Positions 24,009-37,916 of a stretch of 64,000 nucleotides of DNA are shown one piece after another. Made by a program: the position numbers and the translations under genes. How positions within the stretch are numbered: position 1 is the first letter of the stretch; every line of letters begins with the position of its first letter. The DNA lies in the NCBI GenBank assembly GCA_038503035.1, contig JAVSML010000951.1:62001-126000 (forward strand). Direction: 5' to 3'. The stretch comes from Crocodylus rhombifer (taxonomy: Eukaryota; Chordata; Crocodylia; Crocodylidae). The notes under the pieces were generated by a model. The model was not told the DNA's origin and did no database searches. It was given only the letters and a program-made list of their open reading frames with translations.

Positions 24009-27000
24009 AGTCTGCCTTAGAACCCACTTTGCATTCTGGCTTGCTGGCTGCTTGCAAGGATTTCCACCCAGGGCCCTAATTGCAGGGCTCTGCTGGGAGT
24101 TTTGCAGTGCCATTAGCAGCATAGTGCTGCGGAGCATTCCCCCACTGCTCTGCCAGCTTCCTCCAGCTCCAGCCCTCGTGCCAGGGGTTGCAGCGCTGCC
24201 TTTCCGAGCACGCGCTCCTCGCTCCGACAATGCAGGTGCAGAAGCAGGATGCTCACTTTGTTAACTGCGCTCTCTACATGTTCTGCTGCTTAATTGCCTG
24301 CAATGGTCTTGATTTACTCCAGTGCCAGCCTGATGGAACGTGCTTCATTACCCATTCCGCAAAGCACTTTGTATCTTATTGGCCTGTAATGAAGCAGACA
24401 GAGTACCCGGCAGAGTTGCCGCATTTTAAGAAGGGGAATTGATAGGACTGAGAGAAGAGCGGGGGGAAAAAGGGGAATTGTGGAGCCGATTTCTCTTCTT
24501 AACCCATTAGCTGCTCAACAGAAGTCAACCTCTTGTCTATAGGACACTCAGCAGAATGGCCAAGGTCTGGCCAGAAGGCTGGGACCTCTCCCCTCTGTGA
24601 AGTAGATCTTTGTTGTCGGGAGTGTGAGTTGGAGGCACTTACTGCATCTGGAGGCCAAGAGTGCAGGTGGTTTCTAGACAAACCTCTCTCACCCTTTGCA
24701 GGTTGCTGACCCCTTATTTAAAGTCAGAAAGGTCCATGACCACCTTTTTATTAGCTGTACAAAAGTAGAGCAAGGGGCTTTTAACAGAGAGGGCCGTATT
24801 ATTGATTTGTGTATGTGCTTCTGGAGGTGGGTGAAGAGTACTTGACCCTTCCAGGGAAGGATACATAGGGAGTGGAAGAGCTTGATTTCTCTTTGCTTTA
24901 CAATGTAATATGTTTTGCAAGGCTCCTGACCCCCCACCTCCTGACTGGTCATCATAACTGCTCCTGAGGGGCTGTGGCCCACGGCTTGAGAAACCCTCTT
25001 CTAGAGCTCCTGGCCTTTGATGTCGCCTCTTCACTGGCCATCCCATGGCAGTCAGACTATGACCGCTGACACTGGTGAACCAGTGATTTTACCCCCTGTA
25101 TCATGGCTTGCCGCACGTCACCTGAAGAACGGGCATTTCTCCTTTTTATGTATGCTTCCTCAGTGGATCTGTGATTTCAGGATCTCGACCCTATCTACCA
25201 GTGAGGGTCTTCTGGGAAGCAGTTAGAGGGTCTAGATGGAAGAAAAAGGCATTTCTCTGCCAGGCGGCTTGAAATCACAGCGATGGCATCAGGCTTCCCC
25301 TAGGTGTAAAATAGTAGCAAGAGTGGCATGGACTGGCAAGGAAGAGTGCAGCCAAGGTGATCAGCAGCAAGTGATAAATGCAGTCCAGACAAGAGCTAGT
25401 TCTCCTATAGCTGTATCCAAAGAGAGACCTATTTTTCAGATACTGCTCTGTGCCTCAGTTGCCCTATCTCTCAGCAGTGTCTCTCTGGCAGAGACCGAAC
25501 TAGAATAGAGGTCTCCCTCTAGGCTCTAGCCTCTAGATCACATGTGGCTCTGTGGTTTATCACATAGATAGCAACCCCTCATGAATGTGTGCCTGGGTTG
25601 GACTGAGGGTCTAGTGGGCAAGTTACAAATGCTTCAAATGCACATTGCTTACTTGTACATGATTACATGACAAAAACATGTAAAGTACTCTGATGTACTC
25701 ATGTTCATGAAGTGTTTGCACCCCAGATACCAGTCGGTGGGGCTTTGACCAGCATAAATTGCCTTAGCTCCTTTGATTTCCACCATCCTGTTGTCCTAGC
25801 CCCATGTGATCCTGCCCTCCTCGCCACAGCCATCAACATGAGAGAGGAAAGTGTCACTTGTCGCAAGGAAGTCATTAGCTTAATGAAACACAGGGTGCCC
25901 CTCCAGAGTGAGGGCGCTCTGTCAGGCAGCCTGGCAAAGCATATGCCGGCAGTGCTGGTGGCAGCCTGGGAGCTGACAACCTTACCCACATCCTGATATC
26001 TATTCCTCTTGCCTGCTCAGGAGAACGCTCCAAGTGCTCTTTGATCTGCTTTGAATCGATCTCAGATGTTCCCAGTGCTTCTGGGTAGAGACAGGCTTTC
26101 AGCAATTAGTGGGTGGCTTGTGTTGGCTCAGCTCCCAGCTGGGGAAATCCCTGGTTGATGGAAGGATGGGAATGGCAAGTCCTTTGCAAGGGCATCTTGC
26201 TGCTGCGTCTCATTTTTAGATGTCTGCCTCCAGCCAAGAGGATGCAGCCAAGGCTCACCCCTTCCCTCAAACCATTCATTATTAGCCTGCTGTGGCATCT
26301 TCCATCAGAGCATAGTATCTTGCTCCAATTTGAGGCTAATCTAGGGAAATTCTGTCCGTGTGTCTATCCAGCAAACCACAAACCACAGAGCTTTATGATG
26401 CAGGTCATAACCGTAACATCCAAGCACCTCAAATTCTAACAAGGCAGGAGCTAAAATGTTCAGATCCTGATGTAACCTCTCTCAAAGATCAGGAGGATGG
26501 GGGTCATTTCTAGATTGGCCTGGCCCATTCTGAAGCCGGGTGGAAAGGCTGGATTTCAACTTCTGCAGAGCTCAGTGAGGGGTGTATCCAGATTTTAGAG
26601 TTGCCACTGAAAGCAAGATCCATGCGAGCTAAAGGGTTCACTGGGCTAGCAGGCTTAAGGCACACAAGAAAGTAATATGGCATCATGGTCAGCTGCCATT
26701 CGTTTCCCAGCACAAATGACCAGGTTCCCATTTACAGCTGAGCCAACTGGGATTGCCTTTGGCCTGAATCCAGAGCAAGACTTGGATTTGTGTGTCTCGA
26801 GGTGTCACCACAGCCATGCCTGAAGCAAGACTGGCCCCAAGTCTCAGAGGTTTGAAACACTATAAAAGTTTCAGGCAGCTACATCCTTCTGCCTCTGTTC
26901 TGAAGCCAGACCTGATCTGATTGCCGCAGGAAGTAAATGAGAAAGAAACCAGGCCTGCCTTACACATGCATTAGAGTTCGAGCAGATATTGGTTGAGGGA

Positions 27001-27369
27001 ACGTGATTCAGTCTCTGCCCTTCCACTCCAAATAGGTTTGCTTCCTATCATAGGAGGAGTCCACAGTCCAGGGGCATGTTCTTCACTGGTGCATGCAAAT
27101 AAGTACTCACTGTTTCTTGTCATATAACCAACTGCTCAGCTGCAAGGGTTATGCTGCTTCCTTCTGTGGGTCTTCCTCTTTTCTTGCATCAGTTCTGGTT
27201 AAGTCAGCAAATGATGTTCCACATGGTGGGCCACGTAGAGATTGAACTGGTGGCCTCTACAGCTAAAGGCACAAATCTCTGCTGCAGGAGGTGAAAGAGT
27301 TCCTCTGCTAAGGCATAGCTATATCTGTCTCCTCAGCTTCTATGTATCGGGTGCCTTTAACACGGGGAG
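24009..27369. other. Intergenic; 24020-24440 looks non-repetitive
   Basis: No exon was recognised. The 24020-24440 stretch carries no known repeat and could be conserved regulatory DNA; that is a guess from composition only. The remaining sequence shows short frames without domains. Confidence 0.35.
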
Positions 27370-27868
27370 AGAGACAGTGCAATACAGTGGGCACTAGTCA
27401 CTTAGGTGCATAAACACATAATAAGTCTATTTGAAACAAGGTGACTTAACTAAGTCAACCTAAGTTAAGCCACTTTGGAGAATACACACATACAGCTCCT
27501 TCAGGTGGTGGCAGCCATCTTGTGAGCTAAGTTAACTTAATTAATGCATATCAAGATAATACACCTTAAAGGTGTATTATCTTGCCCCACATTTATGTCA
27601 ACTCTGCTCCACATATATGTGTATGATCTGCAAGTTAAGTCAGCTTAAAAAGGTTGTTAGCTTAACTGTCAGAAAGTTAGTACATGTGTATGCACTAAGG
27701 CTGTGTGAAGCTTCGGTCCCCGATTCAATTCAGCGGAGATTTGGCCCAATTCAGTGGCACAGTAACAGTGACATTGTGGTTAGTTTTTAGCAGCAAGCTA
27801 TGTTGCTGTAGATTGTCGCTATGGCGATGTAGCGTCATGTGTAGACACGCCCAGTGTGGTCCATGTGA
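27370..27868. mobile_element. Composite palindromic MITE region
   Basis: The stretch is dense in taagttaa/ttaactta words that pair with each other and contains an exact palindrome at 27552-27584. A fragment at 27699-27765 (ggctgtgtgaagcttcggtc, gattcaattcag) resembles the ends of the hAT family at 5433. The right edge, gtgtagacacgccc, resembles the TGTCTACAC ends of the 2082 element. Boundaries are approximate. Confidence 0.5.
27552..27584. repeat. Perfect 16-bp inverted repeat with 1-bp spacer
   Basis: The arm caagataatacacctt is followed by a single A and by its exact reverse complement. It could form a hairpin or cruciform and probably belongs to the surrounding MITE. Confidence 0.9.
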
Positions 27869-28691
27869 TCCCAAGTCTCTCATGTTGCCATGCTTTTCCA
27901 GATGCAAAGAGCAGCAACTGAATTTCAGCCTCATTTTAGTTGCCTTTATTTTAATTTAAGGTCAGGGGCAAACAACAAAAAAAGTGAACAAAAATAAAGT
28001 TTCCTAGAAAAAAAGAATAGTGTGTTTGTGTTTCTTCCATCACAGGCTGCAGACAGATGCTCTGAGGACAACATAGGACTGCCTCTATGGGCAGGCAGAA
28101 TTAAACATTTAGAAATGCCTTGCAAAGGAAGCAAAAGGTTTCCCCGTTCTGTAAATGCACAAACCACCTATCTGTTTGGTCTACAAGAGGAAACAAGAGC
28201 TGGCCCTGGTGCCTGTGGTCTTTTGTATACCACTTCCAGCTGGAATCAGTGTTGGACCAGTAGCTGCAGAGGTAAACCAGAGCATAGTTTAGCTTTAGGC
28301 AAAAATGTGCCTCCACAAATGTTGTCCCAACAGCTGTAGTGACCTGATTGTTAGGAAATGCCACAGTGCACTGGACAACTTCAGTGACTGCAGAGACACC
28401 GCCTCCCTAAGACTACATGAGAGTTGCTTGCTAGTGCGAGTGTAAACACTGTCTTGTGAATGCTCTTGGGTGTCTGCAACCCTGGCATGCTCCTGGGGAG
28501 ACTAGAGCACCTTCATTGCTAACAAGATCAAAATGAAACACAAGCTGTTTCAGAATGAACTCCACTCCCCCTCCTTTAACATTCACTGGGGCAATCTGTA
28601 CCGAGTCAAACATTGCTGAGATGACTTTGCAAAGATGTGTGGGTCTCAGATTACTGCAGAGTTGCCTAATTAGCTAGCAGTAAACATCTCG

Positions 28692-29098
28692 GGGTCTACA
28701 TGTGCAGCATTATTAGGACAGAGTCAACTAATGAAATCCACAGTACATTCGTACTTGTAAATAAAAGTACTATCGTACTACAGAGCTTTTTTCTCTGCAG
28801 CAATGCACACGTAGATAATGACTAGGCTGGCTGGGGCACCAGGGTGCTTCAGTGCAGGGACTGGCTGCTGGCTAGCCCCACACTGGAGCACTCACATGCC
28901 CCAGCCAGGCTCTCCACGGCACACTGAGCCAGGTCGGAGTAGCCCTAGCCTGGCAGGCTGACCCGCTGGGCCCTCTGCCAGCCAAGGCTGCTGCCACCCA
29001 GCAAAATGTGCTGCAGTTTCAAATAGTGCATCTGAGAGCAATAAACTCCAGTGCGATGGAGTTTACTGATGCACGCTAATAGCACATGTAGTTGTGCC
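28692..29098. mobile_element. Non-autonomous DNA transposon with GC-rich middle
   Basis: The ends are related as an inverted repeat: ggggtctacatgtgcagcat on the left and, reversed, gggcacaactacatgtgcta on the right. The 28825-28985 interior is GC-rich (ggctggctgggg, gccagccaaggctgctgcc). An inner hairpin, aaactccagtgcgatggagttt, lies near the right end. No coding capacity is seen. Confidence 0.55.
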
Positions 29099-29642
29099 CA
29101 CTGACAAGTTCTGTGGGTGGGGAACTAAGACTGAAATAAGGTTTGCTACAGGTCAGGATTGAAAAACTTGGGCCAAGGCATCTGAATAACTCAGCACTGG
29201 ATATCCCCTGCCCCATGGATATTCCCTGAGGTATTGCTTCAGGTCAGGATAAAGGGGACTTCGGCAGAGCTGGGTAGGGAGAACCTGGGGCTGGAATAGT
29301 AGGAAGCTGCATGTTAGAAGTGCGAGGCAGTAGCACAGCTGGAGTGTGGGACCAGGCCTAAGCTAGCAGTGGTGGTGCTGATGAGATCCATTAGCAGGAC
29401 TGGGGCAGGAGGGGATCTGCTTTCCAGAAGAGCAGTGTGATACACCTGTGTTGTCTGTCACTTGTACAAGCACTAAAAATGAGTCGGCAAAGATCAGCGT
29501 TCCAGCACTGAGAAGAAAGATTTTCCAAGCAGTCTCACACCAGCTCCTATTTCAATGTTGATGGAGCCAACAGTATTTCCCAGTTTTGCTACAACTTGTC
29601 TGCCTGATAGAAAACTCAATCCCCTCCTTCCTCCTAACTTTT

Positions 29643-29644
<2 letters not shown>

Positions 29645-29684
<40 letters not shown>
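29645..29684. repeat. (CA)20 microsatellite
   Basis: An uninterrupted run of about 40 bases of alternating CA. It is long enough to be length-polymorphic. Confidence 0.97.
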
Positions 29685-29685
<1 letters not shown>

Positions 29686-29689
29686 CTTT

Positions 29690-31522
29690 GAAACTGAAAA
29701 AAACCCGACAATCCAGCAACAAAGCAAGGATTCTTGGAAGGAATAATCTTGTTAAAAATCGCAGCAGGGATGGAACATAATTAATACTAAGACATTCATT
29801 TCAGAACAATCCCTCATTCACCTCTGAATAAATCAGCAGCTGCCACACAGCTCATTTCACCATCACAAAGAGAAAGATACAGGGAAGAAAAATCAATGCC
29901 ATATTTCTCTGGTGATATTGTGGTGGATTCAAAGTATAATTAACATAGAGACGTTTCAAGCACAATAAATCCTTGCTTTTTCCTATAGACCATTAAGTTG
30001 GTTATTGCACTTGGTAAAAAAGTAGTCTGGATTCTCATGCTCAGAGGATACAGAGTCTTATGAGATCGTGAGCTCTTTGAGACAAAGTCCTTTTTTTTTC
30101 ATTTCTCTGGGTGTCTGTCAGCTCAATAGACAGGAAACATCCCTTTCCCGTCACCTTAACTGTTCAATGCCAATTAGAGATGAGTAGTCACTAAGCTGTT
30201 TTGTTTGTGCAGCACCAAACTCAAGAGTTCTGGTCCTTGCTAAGGACTCCTGCACACTGCCACAATACAGATATCATCGTCATCACAATCTAGCCACCAA
30301 ACCAGGGCTTATAGAGTATTTAAGAACAGAGCTAGTTAAAACACTTCCACGAAAGCCCAATTTCAGTGAAAAGTGTTGTCTCATAACAATGCTTGTTTGA
30401 GGACAAAGCAGTTTGAGTTCTTTTCAAACATTTTTCAGCTTGATAAAACAGAAAGAAGAAAGAAATCAAAGCAAATCATTGACTTTTTTCTTTGATTTTT
30501 TTGGGGGAGGATAATTTCATTTTGGGGGAGAAAAAATACTGTCACTTTTTATGGGCAGAAAAAACAAAGTGAAAAGAAGAAAAAAAAAGGAAAGAAGAAC
30601 AACTAGTGAGAAAAAAAGTATATTTTTGGCACACAGAAAGCAAAGACATTTTGTAACTTTTCATTTTAAAATTGAAAAACTTAAAATACTTTTAGTGAAA
30701 GTGTTCACAAAAGAACATTCATTTTGGAGAAAATTATTTGCCAAACCATTTCAGAAGTGTTCACCCACCTTCTCTATTTCAAAGCTGAACTTCCACTTGG
30801 ACTCGGATGGATGCTGGGTGCCCCGTTTCCTCACTTTTCATGAATTTAATGTGATGTTTCCTTGTTAGAATTTTTGGAGAATAGCTCATCTTCATCCTGA
30901 TTAATGGATCAACGGTCCATCTTCAACAGGATGCTCCTATCACACAAAACAACCAGAAGCGGTGGACACAAACAAATAGGCTAGCACAGAGCTTGTGTTC
31001 TGACTTCTGTCCCATTCCCGTATCAGAAGTTGTGTACAGCAGACAGAGCATTACAGTGATTGAATACCACTTGTAGGCAAACATACCACTGCAATTCACA
31101 TGCAAATATGTACATGTGCAAACAGGGTTTTTCAGCTGTGAACAAAACTATTTGTTAGTTGCTGTTATTCTGGTCTTTAAAACCTCTGAGTTATCCAGTC
31201 AGGGAGTAGAAACACCACATGAGCTAGGTGATGAATCATATGCCTGAACACTGAATATCACCTGGCTAATGTGATCTGTTTATGGAAATACCATTCGATT
31301 ATGTTTGCTCACCTACAGTATTTAGCTGAGATAAATAATTGTCAGAAGTAAGTAATGGTTCAGGGGCTATTCATAAGGCCTAGACTTGCAATCAGTGCTA
31401 TTCACAGCAAACAACATCACTGATTCTATTCTGGATTTAATCTGAGCCAAGGAAATACAACCCCATCAGGAAGATGAGGTATGGGGGTAGGATTGACATA
31501 GGGCAGAGGAAAGAATAACAGG
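29690..31522. other. Intergenic, AT-rich, no gene seen
   Basis: The segment 30410-30880 is rich in runs of A and T (aaaacattttgt, aaaattgaaaaactt). Similar text occurs at 46600-47110, 52600-52800 and 60060-60560, suggesting an unnamed old interspersed repeat. The 105-residue lysine-rich frame at 30551 is an artefact of this composition. Confidence 0.45.
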
Positions 31523-31865
31523 GCCTGTCTATACATGCCAATTTAAGGTGTATTAGCCATTTTAAGGTGCATTAAGGGCAGGAGTCTCCCCTTAAAAATG
31601 GTAATTTTAGGTTATTCGTGCAAAAGCAGGTATCAAATGTATGTGTGAATAGCTAAAGCACCTAAATGCACATATAGACATGCTATGGCACATTTATACC
31701 ATGTATGTCAATTGACTTGGGACTAAATTTAGTCTCAAGTCGGTCCACAGTGTTAATGTACCTTAGTGCGTGCATGTGTAGATGTGTGCCTAAATCATCT
31801 TAATGTGCATTAGGCAAATGCACATTAAGTTTAGGTGCGCATAAAAGCACATGTAGACTGCACAC
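31523..31865. mobile_element. MITE cluster with TGTCTATACA-type ends
   Basis: The left end, CAGGGCCTGTCTATACATGC, matches the hAT-like ends at 2082-2677. Inner ATGCACATATAGACATGC and AAAGCACATGTAGACTGCAC look like right ends of two overlapping copies. Repeated words such as taatgtgcattagg recur. Confidence 0.55.
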
Positions 31866-34800
31866 TCACATAGTGCTATAGCACAAGATGCAATTCCTAG
31901 CCAGTGAGAAACAGCCATAAATCAGCACCTGCCTAGCTGCTCTTTAATAAGTCACTGCACTTCTGTCCATTAGGGCAGAGATGAGTTCTCAGGAGAGTCT
32001 GGAAGCAAGAGAGGTGGGTGGTTTTAGCATTATGATCATCTTAAATCTAGCACTTGGAACTTCCTAGTTTGATTTTGCCTGTCTTTGATAAGCCAAACAA
32101 GCGATGACAAGGACAATATTGAATTGTGAGTAACAGGAGGCAGAACTGTCAGGAATATAATCATCTATGTAATGAGATAATGTTTCTGTTAGTGGGAGCA
32201 ATAAGTACATCGGCCCAAAGTGCATCCCAGCAGTGATGAGCAGAGACATGAAGAAGTGGTGGCCAGAGGTGAGAGTGAGGGGTGAATGGCTCATGATTTT
32301 TTAGGAGAACCCTGGAGATGGACACATATACAAGCTGTTTTCCAAATGCCCCTTTCATGCCTGCATTTCATTCCTCCCTGCCCCTTGTATGGTTTAAGAA
32401 TGTTAATAATTAGCATTACTTCTCCCTTTATTGTTCCCCTGTATTTCTGACCAAGAGAGCGGTGCAGGGGAATGAGAAAAACTGCCTGAAACAGGAGACC
32501 ATTGGGGAAAGGCCCAGTCCTGCACACACATCAGAGGTCTCTGTTTCTGCTTCTGATCTCAAGGGAGGGTCCTGCTGTTTGCAAGGGACTATCCTTTCTC
32601 CTTAAAGGAAACTGCTTGCTAATAAACAGATTGCATCTTGATTGCTCCGTGGTGCAGGATGGAAAGTAATGCCTGACTTTTCCACCACTCAGGCAGGGCC
32701 TTTGACTCAGGGGGAAAACAAAACAAACAAAAAAAGCAGCAGCCAAAGGTGATCAGTGGTTTGATCCCAGCGATTCATTGTCCTTGTGTAACAGCACTTC
32801 AAACGTCAAGGGAAGGCAGCTGCCCTGTGCTTCAGGCTGTACAGCAGCCATTGCAGCACCAGCTATCAGCCCAGCCACCTCTGTGCAGGATAGATGAGCA
32901 CTTAGCTTCTGCCTCCACTGCATCCACTGTGCCTGAGGGACACTGTGTCCATCCAGTCCTGCTCGCATGAGCCGTCCCTGGGAAGGCAGTAGTAAAGCAT
33001 CCTCAGAGGACATCACCTTTGGCCACTTTCAAGCATGCTGCAGACAGCAGGCTTGAGAGCAACTCTTGGAACACAGCTTTACCAGTGCATTTGGGGGAGC
33101 TGCTGTGTTGGCACCAGGTTGGAGCAGGTTGGTAGGACTAGAAGAGCATCGTTCCTTGGTGAGGCCAGAGATTCTGTGGACACCTGAAACTTGCCAGCCA
33201 CGCGTGTCATATGTATTCCCCCTCTAGTGGCAGCATCACATAAAAGTGAAGCAGAGGGACTGGTTTAGCACAAGGGGAAGAGGTCTGTGCTCTAGAGCTA
33301 AAGGTCCCAGGTGCAGTCACCAATTGGGCATCCCCGCAGGAAGCCTGTCCAACTGGCCACATGACACCTGAAATGGTAACCTGGTGCTTTCACAGGGTAT
33401 GGCCAGTACATCTAGCAGCTCAGTGGCATTCCCCAAGCAGCTGTGCTTTGCCTAACACCTCAGCTATCCAAGCTCTACATGTGACCATCCATGGCGAAAT
33501 ACCTGAACATGTCTTAGAAAAGATCTTCCAAATAAAACTCAAGGAAAACTTTGCAGATCCCCCCCTGCAAAGTTTTCCTCCTCCTCCTTCTCCTTCCTTT
33601 CTCCTCTTCCTCTTCCACTACCTTCCAGTTGCAGAAGAACATGAGGCAGCTTTTTCCTCTCTGGAGTTCTTCCCAACTTCCTTCTCCTCCTCACCAGCCC
33701 TTCTTATCTCCTAAATGAAGCGTGTCAGGCTGCATTAGCTCAGCTTCCCCTGACTCCCGCCCAGGGAGCATCCATTGCAAAACAAATAGCCCCGTGTCAG
33801 CAAAAGTGTCTGGAGTGATAAAAGCTACTCCACAGAGAAGGTAAGATACAGCTCTGTATTAGTATCCACCAGATGCCTTCGGAACAGATTAGGGACTCCG
33901 AATATGATATTGGCAGATTTTCTGCTTCACCTGCCACCCCGAGCGAGGATGAATGAATTTCCAACAGTGGCTGGAGTCTCTTTCTTCTTTAACTCTCCCC
34001 ATGATTTACAGCTCTCGTGGGGGTTCTGGTGGTGGTGCTGAATGATAAAACCCCACAAACTTGGAGAGCACCTGAAGAGCTTCTTGCTGTTTTCCAGTGA
34101 TCTATAAGGCTTTGCTTTGATATAGTAGCCAGCCTGCACTCATAGAACAACTGCCTTTGATGCCAAGGAAAATAAAGTGAGAAGCAATGAACTGCTGGAG
34201 AGGTGGCCTTCACTGGCAACAGGCTGGGAGGGTGCAAAGGAAGACACACAAGGAAGGACCAGAGCAGTGTGTGTGGCTACTCATGACTTCTCAGGAGGCA
34301 GAAGATTTAAATTCAAGTCATCTATCTGAGGGCTAGGTGTTTCCCCCCAGCATGCTTGATCTTTGAGTAAGAAGATGAAGGTCTCTGTTGCCACGGTACT
34401 TCCTACAAGTGAAGAGAGACTGGAGCTGGTTGGGAATTTTAGGAACAAAGAAAAAGAGAGGGTCTCCTACGTCATTGAGTCCAGGCCCTTTTTCAGAGGC
34501 AGCTATTCATTCAGATGATCTGCAAGTACATCAGTACTGACCTTTCACTTACTGCAGCCACAAAGCACCCAATGTGCATATCTTGCAATGACCCAGAGGC
34601 AAAAAGGAGGGGAGACCATAATGTCAGGAGGTGTGTTAGGTTAATATGTCAGGGTGATCATAAGAAGGAGGACCACAGCCCATGCTCCTGAGAAAGGCCA
34701 CACAACTCGTGGTTCTTACCACTCTTGCATAGGGAAAATGCATTCCTTACCCCATATCTGATGACTGGCATGACCCCAAGAACATGAGCTAGGCCTTCCA

Positions 34801-35624
34801 GCCAGGGCCTAAGAGCTTGCCATTTTCTGATGATTTTTTTGTTTGTTTTTTGTTAAAAAAGGGTGATTTTTTAAAATGAAACATGCTCTTTGGAAAGGTA
34901 TCAGTTTTGACAGTAGTTTCCTTGGAAGGTGCCTCAGGCTGAGGATGGAAGTGCTAGATAAAAAACTCAGAGAAAAGGTAAACTTCTACTGCCTGCCTAG
35001 CCAAGCTCAGGGGCTAGGTTTCTCCCCCAAGAAGCCCAGGTTCAAGTCCTGCCTCTGCTCAGTGAATGCCTGAACCGTAGGGCTACTGAGTCTCTTTCAT
35101 GGTAAGAGCTATTCCACTTCTTTGGAATAAATCTTTATTTCAAGAGGCATGTGCTTAAATCTAGGTGCCCCTCCTGAGTACCCTAGCAGTGGGGTAGCCT
35201 GCTAGTCTGGAGTGCAGGGCTCTTTGTCTCCGTGCAAGGAACTTTGAAAAGCCTTAAGCCCATCCCTATTCTGAACAGGAAGGTTTCTGAAATCCTCAAC
35301 ATTTCCCAAGGAGCAAGAAAAACATTTCCCAGCCAACTCCAATGGAGCCAATGCTAGTCAGTGCCATTCCCGGCAGCACCACACCTCAACCATTTCCTCT
35401 TCCCTCCAGTTCATCGCCAAGTGGATTGTCATCTGAGAGTGGATGCTGAACTACGTCACCTCTTCTCACTATGCTATGAGCATCTGGGCAAGAGATGCTC
35501 AAAGACTCACAGGACTGGACGCTTAGTTGGGAACACTTCTGGATGGGAGGGTGTAGGAAAAAGGAAAAGCCCAAATGAAAAAGCCCAGAGCTGGAAAGAA
35601 TCTGCAGAAGCTGGAAGAACAAAC
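31866..35624. other. Intergenic; 33720-34110 looks non-repetitive
   Basis: No exon was recognised. Weak tRNA-like SINE text occurs at about 33256-33325 and near 35030 (ccaggttcaagtcctgcctc), possibly diverged MIR. The 33720-34110 part shows no repeat and might be a conserved noncoding element. Confidence 0.35.
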
Positions 35625-35975
35625 AGAGGAAGAACGATGGATTTAATAGCAGCCTTCAGCTACCTAAAGTGGGGCTCCAAAGAGGATGGAGCTGAACTGT
35701 TCTCAGTGGTGACAGGTGACAGAACAAGGAGCAATGGGCTCAAGTTGCAGCAAGGGAGGTTTAGATTGGATATTAGGAAAAGTTTCTCACTAGGAGGGTG
35801 GGGAGGCACTGGAACAAGTTACCTATAGAGGTGATGGAATCTGCATCCTTGGAGGTTTTTAAGGCCTGACTTGAAAAAGCCCTGGCTGGGATGACCTAGT
35901 TGGGGGTGATCCTACTGTGACTAGATGTGACCTCCTAAGGTCTCTTCCAACCCTCATCTTCTGTGACTCCAAGAG
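35625..35975 (+). mobile_element. CR1 LINE 3' end
   Basis: The translation includes [39 protein letters not shown], the CR1 C-terminal block. The 3' end reads gtgacctcctaaggtctctt, ccaaccctcatcttctgtga. Confidence 0.88.
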
Positions 35976-37916
35976 AATACGGGTATCTGACAAGGGAGAT
36001 GATGCAAGACTCATCCAAGTGGAGGCATTGACTTGCTTTGTCCCTGCCCCCCACCCCCCCGGTAAACCAATGTACTGAGGTTTCTGAGAAGTTGCTGCCC
36101 CTACCCTCACGGGTCTTCAGCTGCAGCCATGGAGACTCGTGCTTTTTCAACGTGGCATGCCTTTGGCAAGGGACATCTCAGACGAGACTGGAGCAAATGC
36201 AAACTTGAGGTGAGACGGAAGGCAAGGGAGAAATCTTCAAGGGCAATTTTAGGGTAAAAAAAGACTGAGGAGAGTTGGCACCCTCGTTGCTTCATGGAGC
36301 CCGCGGCAGTCAGAGTTGCACATCTGAGAGCGCTGGCTCCTTTCCCTGGAATCCTCTGGGTTCGGTGTCAATTCAGATCTGTAGGTGAGAGAGAGAGAAA
36401 GGAGTTGGGCCAGCAGAACTGGCGCTTGGGAAGCAGATCGCACCCCTACTTATGGAAGTCCAGGGTTTCCCACCCAGTGCCAGACACAGGCCAGGGAGAG
36501 GCGGCCAGGTCCTCTCTGACGAATCAAGAGGCTGTGCAGAGGCTCAGCTGGGTGGCCAGCATCCTGAGGTGCACTAAGGGACTTGAATGTCTCCTCAGCT
36601 TTGCCTGCTCTGACCCTGTCACTTCTGATGAGCATCACCTGCTGATTCCCCAGCATCTGTCAAAGTCATTTTGAACACGTCACGGTTCGGCAGGCAGCCT
36701 CGCTTCATCTTGGTTACAATTTTCCTTCCCATGCTTGTTTATTCTGCTCTTAAGTAGCAAGCCTGATGCGAGAATTTGCCATCTGCTCAGCCTACTACAG
36801 TGGAAGCAACAAAGCAAAGGGAGGAGTGGGGTCCAGACAGCCAGGCTGTGAGATGGGAAGCTCTGGAGGAAACTGTTCACCTCTTTCTTTCCTACTTCCA
36901 CTTCCCCAGATGAATACAAGTGATCCTGCTGACTTGTGGAAGCCTCAGTGTTAATGTAACCGGAGCAGAAAGGAAACGTGTCTGTGTCCCCAGCCCACAG
37001 GAATAGGGAGTGTAGTAGCACCCTCAGGAGAAGACTTACCTGTGGGAGAAGAGGACTTGTTCAAGCTTAAATGAACTAAGCCAAGTGAGCTCTGGTCAGT
37101 CCTAAGCACATAAAAAGATTTGAGGGCCTAAGAACCGGACTAAAGGCCTGACCCAAAGTGCACTGATGTCACTAGGGGTCTTTTCCAGTGTCCACACTGA
37201 GCCACAGGATCAAGACGTAGAAGAGGGCATTGCAGAGCAGGTCATGTGTGAGGTGTATTAGCAGAGCTGGAGGAGGGAAAGCTGGAGGAACACAGCACCT
37301 GCTTTGGACCTGACACTGGCTGTTGTGATTGGCAAAGGCACAAAATGGGGAAACTAGTCCCAGGCAGCCCTGAGATGCAGTAATGAACATGCCAGCACAT
37401 CTGGACTCAAGTACTGCCACTGGAAGTATTGTTAGAGTTTAGCACAGACGCAGCAAGAAGGGCCCATAGGTGGCTGGCTGGCTACATGCGATTCCGGTCC
37501 AGGAGCAGTGAGGCGCGCTGGTGGCTGAGTGAGAATATTGAAGCATTGAAAATCTGAATGTGCTGCGATAGCATAGCTCATGCTTTCCTTAGGATCTCAT
37601 GCCCATGTTGGAAACGATGAGCACATCATGAAACTCCTGGGCCCTGCTGGAAAGTAAATGTAAACGGTGGAGGATTGCAGCAGAGACTGCCTCCCCACCC
37701 CAGCCCCACAAGCAAAGGAAAGATCACTCCTGCCTGAACAAACAGCATACAAGGCAAGTTGTTGCTGGGACTGGGAAGCTCTCTCAAGGGACCTTTTCAA
37801 GATATAAAATAACCTCTACCACCTCATGGCCATGGCATACTAAGAACCCTTGGGCCACTGCTGTGAATCATTCATGTTCCACTGCTTTGAGCTGTCCTCT
37901 ACCTTGGACACTCTGG
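35976..37916. other. Intergenic, no gene seen
   Basis: Open frames up to 126 residues (36294-36674) show no domain motifs. GA-rich sequence lies at 36386-36402. No repeat family is identified. Confidence 0.4.

Noticed and set aside
30551..30868. Lysine-rich 105-residue frame
   Set aside because: Product of an A-rich repeat that recurs elsewhere in the window.
33256..33330. tRNA gene or tRNA-derived SINE
   Set aside because: A- and B-box-like words are present but too diverged, and no cloverleaf could be drawn.
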